Assembly: GCA_960531495.1 (NCBI GenBank)
Contig: OY482866.1
Span: 16,297,725-16,361,724, forward strand
DNA length: 64,000 nt
Direction: 5' to 3'
Source: Zeus faber
Taxonomy: Eukaryota > Chordata > Actinopteri > Zeiformes > Zeidae
Positions 58,101 through 64,000 of the stretch are shown in pieces (the stretch's first letter is position 1; each line of letters begins with the position of its first letter). The translations under genes and the position numbers were made by a program. The notes under the pieces were generated by a model. The model was not told the origin of the DNA, ran no database searches, and saw only the letters and a program-made list of their open reading frames with translations.

Positions 58101-61100
58101 TCATTTTCGGTTTTAGTTAGTAGTTTTTATTTTCTTAATAGTTAATAGTAATAGCAGTTTTCCTTAACCCTCTGAGGTCATACAGTAGTGCATAGTAGTC
58201 CATGGCCCGCTATGGTATATGTAATTATTAATTTGACAAATGAAGGTGTTTTAAAAAGTACCATTTCCCAGCTCTGTCATTGTAAAGTCGTGTACGAGCG
58301 TTTCGTCCCCTCTTCGCCTGCTGACCGGCTCCTCTCCGCTGTAGAGCACGATGCTGCCGTGGCCAGGGGGCTCGGCCACGCTGAAGCGCAGCTCGTTCTT
58401 GGGCACGTCCAAATCCACGGCGTTCAGAAGCGAAGAGTCCAGCCGCCTCGCACCTCCCTCCCGCACCTATGGAAGGACGCGGTACATTTAGGCCAATGAA
58501 TATTGTATAACGTTTGGATGTATAATATAACGTCCGGCTCCATCCAGGAGGACTCAAAAAGCGTGATGAGCTTGCAAGCACATTCACATTCCAAACAGAA
58601 TCCAATCCAAATCCAAACCCCACTGTTACCTATTATCACCTATAATCACTTCATTACTTGATGACGTATTATTATTACTAATTAATTGCTTGCTATGTAC
58701 TTCTAACCCTAACCCCTACCTGCTGAGCTGCTGCAATATCTGTATTTTCCCTACGGTGATCTATAAAGTACTATTTATCTTATTCTTGATTACTTTCACA
58801 TATAGGGAAATTATATTTATATATATATATATAAATAAAGCATGTATACATTTCCTTTGTTTTTGTTTTTTTACATTTGAGGGATGTAAATCTTGTCAAT
58901 TTGTAAATCAAGACATTCCAAAGTGGAACTTGTTCATCCGCGTGTAATTTTTTGTTCAGGAAGCAATCGGAACCGGGAGGGGGCAGCTTACAGTGAAGTT
59001 CCTGATCAAGAACTCGGGGACCTCATCGTTGTTGGGGTTGATGAGGACGTGGAAGGCGACGTGGGCGGAGCTGCGGGCTCCGTCCGACACGCAGAGGACG
59101 AACTGGTCCGCTTTGGGCTCCATCCGCTGGTGCCTGGACTGGACGTAGTTCACATGACCGGCCGTGATGTCTTTGTAGGCAAAAGAGGCTGAGAACAAAA
59201 AAAAGAGAGACGGAGAGAACTAAAAAATCAACAAAGCATTAAAGTTTCAAAAAAGGATTCGTCAAAGGTGGAACATTACAGCAAGTGTCATGCTTAGTGT
59301 TGGGTGCCAATTTTATACAGTGCGGAGAGATGAGGGGTAGCTTGCCAACGGTGCCACATAATGGCGCCACATGCGTTTCAAGATTCAAGAGGTAAAGCGG
59401 CCAGTCGCTCTTTCCCTTCCTGCTTTGGTTGCTGCGCTCCCTCCACCTCCCTCCACCTGTTGGGCTCTATTCATCTATCCAATGGAGGGGATTCAAGCTC
59501 ATCACTCTGATATTTCTAGCTCATCAAGCACGCTCATGTTTTCTGTACACCTCACCGGGAGTGATGAGCAGTAGACGTCCAAACTCAAACGATGCTAAAT
59601 AAATAAAGATAATTGTAATTAAATCTAAGAGCTGTATGACAGAAATAAAGTTCAAGTCAAAACAATCAGGTCAAAGTGATTGAATTCAAAAGATAATATG
59701 TAAATTTCAGAAGTATTTCACTAAAATTAAGAAAGATTTCCAAAAAAAAATTAAGGAAAAGTAAAGCAATATTCATAATTTTTTGTGAAATAATGAAATC
59801 ATGAAAAAAAAAAAAAAATTTAAACTAAGTACTGCAGTTGTTGACAGTTTTCATCCAAAATATTTGTAAATATTGTTTAAGTTTATATATTGTGGAGATT
59901 CGCGTTAATCTCAAATCAAACGCTTGCCAGTGATGGTTTCACGCTCTTAAAAGCTGCCCTCCTCCGCGAGGCTTCTCGATCGGGCTTTACACTGAATCTG
60001 ACAAACGGCAACTCCGCACAGGAAGTCTTATCCATTTCTATGGAGAGTTGGATTCCAGGCGCAAAATGATCCCATCCTCTGAGGTGCGTGTTTAATAATA
60101 GTTGAGCGAGTAGATAAGTGAGTAAATGAGTTAGGCATATAAAACAATGGCATAAATAACTACATCTCTTTTTATATCAATGAATTTTATTCTGTTTGTC
60201 ATTGTGTGTATTTATTTTTTTCTTGTTTTTTTTTTTGCTCTGTAAACACTACAGAAAGGAAGTGTTAAACACTCATTCATGGAAAATTGTAAATGCCCAG
60301 CAAAGCAAACCACTCGCTGAAGAGAAAAGAAGGTGACCACCAAGCGAAGACGAGAGTAAAACCCAACGGCGGGAGATTTGTAGTGTAATCCACCCACCAG
60401 AGACAGTCTTATGGATTGGCACTTTAAACTCTGTATGGATACACCTACCGATGCTTATGCCCGTGTTGCTCTTCTCAAAACCAGGGCTGGGCAGCACGTT
60501 TTCGATGTAGCCAAACTGGGGAGGAGAGATCAGGCTGACCAGCAGCTCCTCTGGCGCCGTGTCCACGTCGGACGCCTTTAAATGAGAAACCGTTATCGGG
60601 GCCGTCCCGCCTTCGTCCACGACGAAAATGTCTCCTATGAACAGCCAGAGGGATTGTTTTTTAATTTTAGTTTTTATTACATTTATTCATGGCACACTGC
60701 ACTGTAAAAAAACATGTAATCTTTACAAGCTGTGAAATTTCCTGGCATAAAAGATAAGAGTCACTAGTCTAGAATTGTGTGCTTGTGTGTTTTGTCTGAA
60801 GTGCGTTAATAATCACATTGCATGTCTATGCAAAACTATAATCAGCTTATTAAAAGATACAGCTTGGATGGAGATGGAATCACATTGCCATCGGAGTGTG
60901 CGTCACCGCTACAGTATTTCCATATATTTTTTGGCTCACACTGTGGATCACCCGCTGTCAAAGGTCTCACTCCTCGCTGAAAGCAGCTTCATATCTAAGT
61001 TTTAAGTGCTACTCTGAGGTAGGGAACATTCATCCCTGATCGAAGTGTTAGATTCCTGGGAGCGGCTCTCGGAGGTCTGATGAACACGGGCCCTTATTGG

Positions 61101-63905
61101 CTACCTGTGGCGAGGGAGGGTGGCTGGGTGTCCACTGGGAACACCGTGATCTTCAGGTCGTACACCGGCAGATGCATCGTCTCCCTGTGGTTCGCGGGCT
61201 GTCCGACGTCACAGCATGGAGGGCTCCCCAAATCCCCGTCGGAGATCACGAACACGACGCTGTCGTGGCGGGGAGTCAGTCCGATCTCCAGTCCTGAAAA
61301 CCGGACCGCAACGTAGGCTTTTCAAGATGCTCGATTTTCTTAAAAAAAATATATATAATAATAATAATAATAAATAAATAAATAAATAAAAGCTATCATA
61401 GCTGACAGTTAACAGGTTCTGGCCTTCATTTATCATGATACACAGTTTGTGTACATAGAGGTTTTATAGGTTGACAGGTTTTTGCTTCCTCATGAGATGT
61501 CATCTGGTGTCATAGCTAACTGGTTATATACCTGTCCAGGTGGTTGTATTCATCTGTCTGACTCATTATTTACCCGTCTGATTAAACAACTGATTAGATT
61601 ACATTCTTTATTCATCACCACAGGGAAATTGTGGACGATAGGGCTACACCTGATCATATGGAGAAGGCTGTAAATTGACATGCAGAAATTTTAGGTACCG
61701 TATTTAACTCCAGTGTATACAAAAAATAAACAAAAAACAAAATAAATAGAGAGAAAGAGTAGAAAGTGCTCAGGGAGACTAGTGCATGACACAACCACCT
61801 CAACATGTACTGTACAATAGGCATCAATACATTGAGGGTTTGGGAAAATTGCCTGTGTGTTTATAGGAGATAATCCCCGCCACGATGTCGGCTTGGGTGA
61901 AGCGGTCGACCACGGAGCCGTGTCGGAGCACCACACCGTGGCCGGGCTGGCGGGCGATGAGGTAGGCCAGGCTGCCGTTGTCGCTGTCGGCGTCGGTGGC
62001 GTAGACGTACTCCGCCGTGATGACCGCCTCCCGTCCCTCCGCGCAGTCCAAGACGGGCTTCAACCCCGCCGCCATGACCGGAGCTTCGTCATTGACGGGT
62101 CTCACCTGAGGGGGCGGAACGACCGACCGGCGACGTGGTCATGTGACTTTTCGGACAGATTGGGTCGTCGACCACAAAAGGCAGCGAGTCGTAACGGAGC
62201 GAAGTACCTCGACTGGCAGGGAGAAATCGACTGAATTGATGCCGTCCGTGGCGGTTAGCTCGACGACGTCCTTCACCGTTTCCGAGCCGTCGTGGTAATA
62301 CCTACGCGAGAAAATCCAACAGACAACACTATAGATTGGCATGCGAGCAGGTTCCTCCCTCATATTTTGTCTGAAAAACAATGACAAGCGTTCCCTAACC
62401 CTAACCCAAACATACCCTAACCCTGAGATACACATTACAGCCAATTTACATTTGCGAAACACGCAATGTCAAATGACAGCGCAAAAACGTACTCCGTCAC
62501 TACGTTCCTTCACTTTCTATTGTCATGTGGAAAATTTCTTTCAAAAGATATCAAAGAGTAGCGAGGGAATGCAGCGATGGAGCACACATCTTTGCACTGT
62601 CGTTGTATGTTCCGCCATTTTAAGCTAAGATTTAGCTAAAGTTCATTACAGTAGCACCCATCTTTAATTGTAATGTCCGGATTTTTATTTATTTTCTGAA
62701 TATATAAGAAAAGCACGGAAAAGAAAACACTAAACTATAATAGTTAAAAACCAACCAAGTGGCCCATATAGTAGGCATTCTGTACTTTAGTATTGAAATT
62801 AATTATTTCGCTTTCTCTGTGAATACATTTTTTTGTTTTATGGTGGTTTCACAAGAGCGACCCTTTAAAAGGCCTGTAAAACCCTTGAAGACTGTAAACC
62901 GTGATAATGACCAATACGGATGATTTGACTTCATCTACTTCCCCTCCCACAAACATTTCTCTTTGTAATCTGACGTCACATGCGATTTCAGTCGGAACTT
63001 ACTAACTGGGAACCCACAGATGACGACTTCTGAGATGTGAAAAATGTATCGGTTGGTCATCCAACTCAAAAAATACCCTAACCCCAAATCGGGGTATCTT
63101 TGAGAGCGCAGGTTTCCCCACATGTGAGCAACAAAAAGGTTAATGGTAAGGCCTTGGTCACGCCAGCATCATTGAGAGCAATATTTTGGCAGTGAATTAA
63201 ATTCATTTCCTTTGTACAAATCGGTGGCTTTGACCGATTGCAACGCAGCTTTCGGCGCGGTCGACCTATGACGATTATGTCTATCCGACAGTCCAAAGTG
63301 GAGGAATATACCATTTCAGCCGCTGCCAAATCATCCTGTTTTCTGCTCCGCTCTGCCCGAATAAAAAGTGCTGGACAAAAGAGACGTGGCACCGAGTTTT
63401 GAGGCACGAGTAAATTATATCATTACGTAAACTCAGTTTGTAATTTAAGGTCCAACACTGTCAATGTCTGATTTATGGCCAGGGCCTGAAAAAAGGTGGA
63501 TTATTGTGAGTGCTTGTTTGTTTTCAACATGTAACTGGATCTAAGGTACTTGTTGGGTAAATGCACCCAAGAAGTACATAATAGGAAGTCTCGGGCGGGC
63601 GGACATTTCCTAGTTGTGAAACGAACAGGTACCCAGTGGCTTTGAATGCAGCATTGGTGTGGTACGGAAGTCGTGGGAAATACCATCATGTCTGACCTAA
63701 CTTTAAGGCCTTTCAGGTCTTGCGTGGTAAACGTTTGCCCCGCTTCTAGAGGGGACCCGTCCAGATGCAGGGCCCCGCGCCTGGGCTCCTGACGGAGAAC
63801 CACCTGCAGGACCGCCTCCATGGAGTCCCGGTCCGTCAGCTGCAGGTGCTCCGGGCCGAGCGAGCAGTCCGCCCCCTCGTCAACCGTCAGGTGGGTCGTG
63901 CTGAT
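44626..63905 (-). CDS. frem1: FRAS1-related extracellular matrix protein 1 (3' part, 24 exons; 5' end outside window)
   Basis: Exons in transcript order: 63905-63697, 62301-62208, 62105-61853, 61293-61105, 60634-60449, 59188-58992, 58466-58262, 57767-57623, 56619-56478, 55487-55292, 55014-54750, 53791-53374, 51220-51019, 50351-50207, 49743-49614, 49212-49140, 48703-48554, 48439-48225, 46652-46605, 46514-46329, 46194-46063, 45787-45672, 45414-45329, 44843-44626. All phases agree; they total 4200 bases, 1399 residues plus TAG, against about 2180 for human FREM1. FREM1 is a secreted basement-membrane protein that forms a ternary complex with FRAS1 and FREM2 and anchors epithelium to mesenchyme; fish fras/frem mutants show fin-fold blistering. 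Domain order CSPG repeats, Calx-beta and a terminal C-type lectin domain is diagnostic of FREM1; FREM2 and FREM3 lack the lectin domain. One intron (61852-61294) begins with GC. Fish may have frem1a and frem1b; which one this is cannot be told. Confidence 0.93.
48554..49743 (-). CDS. frem1: frem1 Calx-beta domain exons
   Basis: Three exons (49743-49614, 49212-49140, 48703-48554). They read [40 protein letters not shown], then [22 protein letters not shown] and [20 protein letters not shown], the order of a Calx-beta domain (AxxGxDF and EEAEETFEV elements). Calx-beta domains bind calcium in NCX proteins; in FREM1 the role is structural or unknown. Confidence 0.88.
49850..50060 (+). repeat. Dispersed repeat copy in a frem1 intron
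   Basis: Fullest copy of the family also seen at 38030-38720 and 28125-28205, with modules GGGGCAAACGTTTAAG, CACAGTGAGGAGCTGCAGCA and AGGCGTTCAGCGGGGTTGTG. Non-coding, class unknown. Confidence 0.6.
50207..63905 (-). CDS. frem1: frem1 CSPG-repeat region (about eight repeats)
   Basis: Fourteen exons, about 950 residues, encoding successive CSPG repeats of 110-120 residues. Each shows the motif order of the family, for example [15 protein letters not shown] ... [21 protein letters not shown] ... [11 protein letters not shown] at the right end, then repeated forms such as [18 protein letters not shown] with [18 protein letters not shown], and [16 protein letters not shown] with [26 protein letters not shown] linkers separate repeats. 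Repeat number relative to the full protein cannot be set because the start is missing. Confidence 0.9.
52138..53013 (+). mobile_element. Unclassified element with about 175-bp terminal inverted repeats and an internal hairpin
   Basis: The left arm (about 52142-52318) and right arm (about 52835-53013) are reverse complements at high identity, including GTCATGGGCAC, TTGTGATCAACAATCTTGC, CTACATGACTGATCGGCGAC and GGAGGAAT. Inside, 52731-52796 forms a hairpin with a stem of about 30 bp around TTCGTGACAAAATGTA. The internal part is shared with the minus strand of 31973-32560. No transposase is encoded. It looks like a foldback-type non-autonomous DNA element, inserted in the frem1 intron between exons 53374 and 51220. 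Confidence 0.8.
54018..54383 (+). mobile_element. hAT-type MITE
   Basis: The right end AAAAGGTTGGGGACCCCTG is the complement of the CAGGGGTCCCCAACC terminus typical of hAT (Charlie/Zaphod-like) elements; the left end (CAGAGGTTCAAAACCACCGG) is a decayed counterpart. The internal GCAAAGCCCGAT and TTTATTGTAGATCTATTTAT modules are shared with 29488-29660. Non-coding, in the frem1 intron between exons 54750 and 53791. Confidence 0.75.
56313..56440 (-). repeat. Dispersed repeat copy (family of 43138-43345)
   Basis: Inverse orientation, in the frem1 intron between exons 56478 and 55487, ending about 40 bases from exon 56619-56478 on its 3' side. Contains the complements of GGCTGCTTAAAT and GGCCGGCCCATAAGGGC. 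Confidence 0.7.
59395..59580 (-). repeat. Dispersed repeat copy (family of 43138-43345), partial
   Basis: Shares the GCTCCCTCCACCTCC and CACCTGTTGGGCTCTATTC segments, in inverse orientation to the 43-kb copy. The GGCCGGCCC-containing half is missing. A short TTCAAGATTCAAGAGGTAAA piece of the LINE tail sits directly before it. Confidence 0.6.
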
Positions 63906-64000
63906 CTGGGAAAGGAACACTCTTGAGTGCGTTGGCGTGTAGTGTACACGCACAATCAAAGGCTAAACTCCAGCCATTCCTTCAGGTTTTGTCCTAATGC

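Noticed and set aside
44626..63905. Identity as frem2, frem3 or fras1
   Set aside because: These lack the C-terminal C-type lectin domain that is clearly encoded here with a single Calx-beta domain.

Overview
This is vertebrate nuclear DNA, most probably from a ray-finned fish. The genes are split into short exons with GT-AG introns, CA/GT microsatellites are abundant, and the interspersed repeats (Tc1/mariner, hAT-like MITEs, LINE tails, tRNA-SINEs, Ty3/gypsy remnants) are of types common in teleosts. The species cannot be fixed from sequence alone. There is no operon, CRISPR or prokaryotic content.

Layout. 1-7.9 kb is repeat-rich and gene-poor: decayed LTR-retrotransposon protease/gag pieces, a 168-bp tandem repeat, a 245-bp direct repeat pair, many microsatellites and a Tc1-like fragment. 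8.0-9.4 kb is a GC-rich promoter/5' region leading into an intronless plus-strand gene, 9421-10608, for a progestin/adipoQ receptor closest to PAQR9 (395 aa). 10.6-14.0 kb is intergenic and holds an internally deleted Tc1-like element. 14514-33360 (minus strand) is a complete cytosolic aconitase/iron regulatory protein 1 gene, aco1: 20 coding exons that join in frame to 894 aa, plus a probable non-coding first exon near 34.73 kb in a GC-rich promoter. 36880-39328 (minus) is the 3' part of a small leucine-rich-repeat gene resembling LRMDA; its 5' exon(s) were not found. 39.5-44.5 kb is repeats (LINE reverse-transcriptase remnant, SINE, dispersed repeat). 44626-63905 (minus) is the 3' two-thirds of frem1: 24 exons, 1399 aa, with CSPG repeats, a Calx-beta domain and a C-terminal C-type lectin domain. 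Its 5' end lies beyond the right edge.

The genes do not form a pathway. PAQR9 is a membrane steroid-receptor-type protein, ACO1/IRP1 links iron status to citrate metabolism and mRNA control, and FREM1 is a basement-membrane protein. aco1, the LRR gene and frem1 lie on the same strand. Exon boundaries were derived by hand from reading frame, splice dinucleotides, intron phase and remembered family sequence; nothing was searched or aligned by program.

I see no convincing new biological system. The observations most worth checking are: a U12-type intron in the LRR gene whose only frame-preserving 3' end is not AG; a 108-bp GT tract starting a few bases after the 5' splice site of the aco1 exon that encodes two iron-sulfur ligands; a GC-AG intron in frem1; and an unclassified inverted-repeat element family in introns of both aco1 and frem1.
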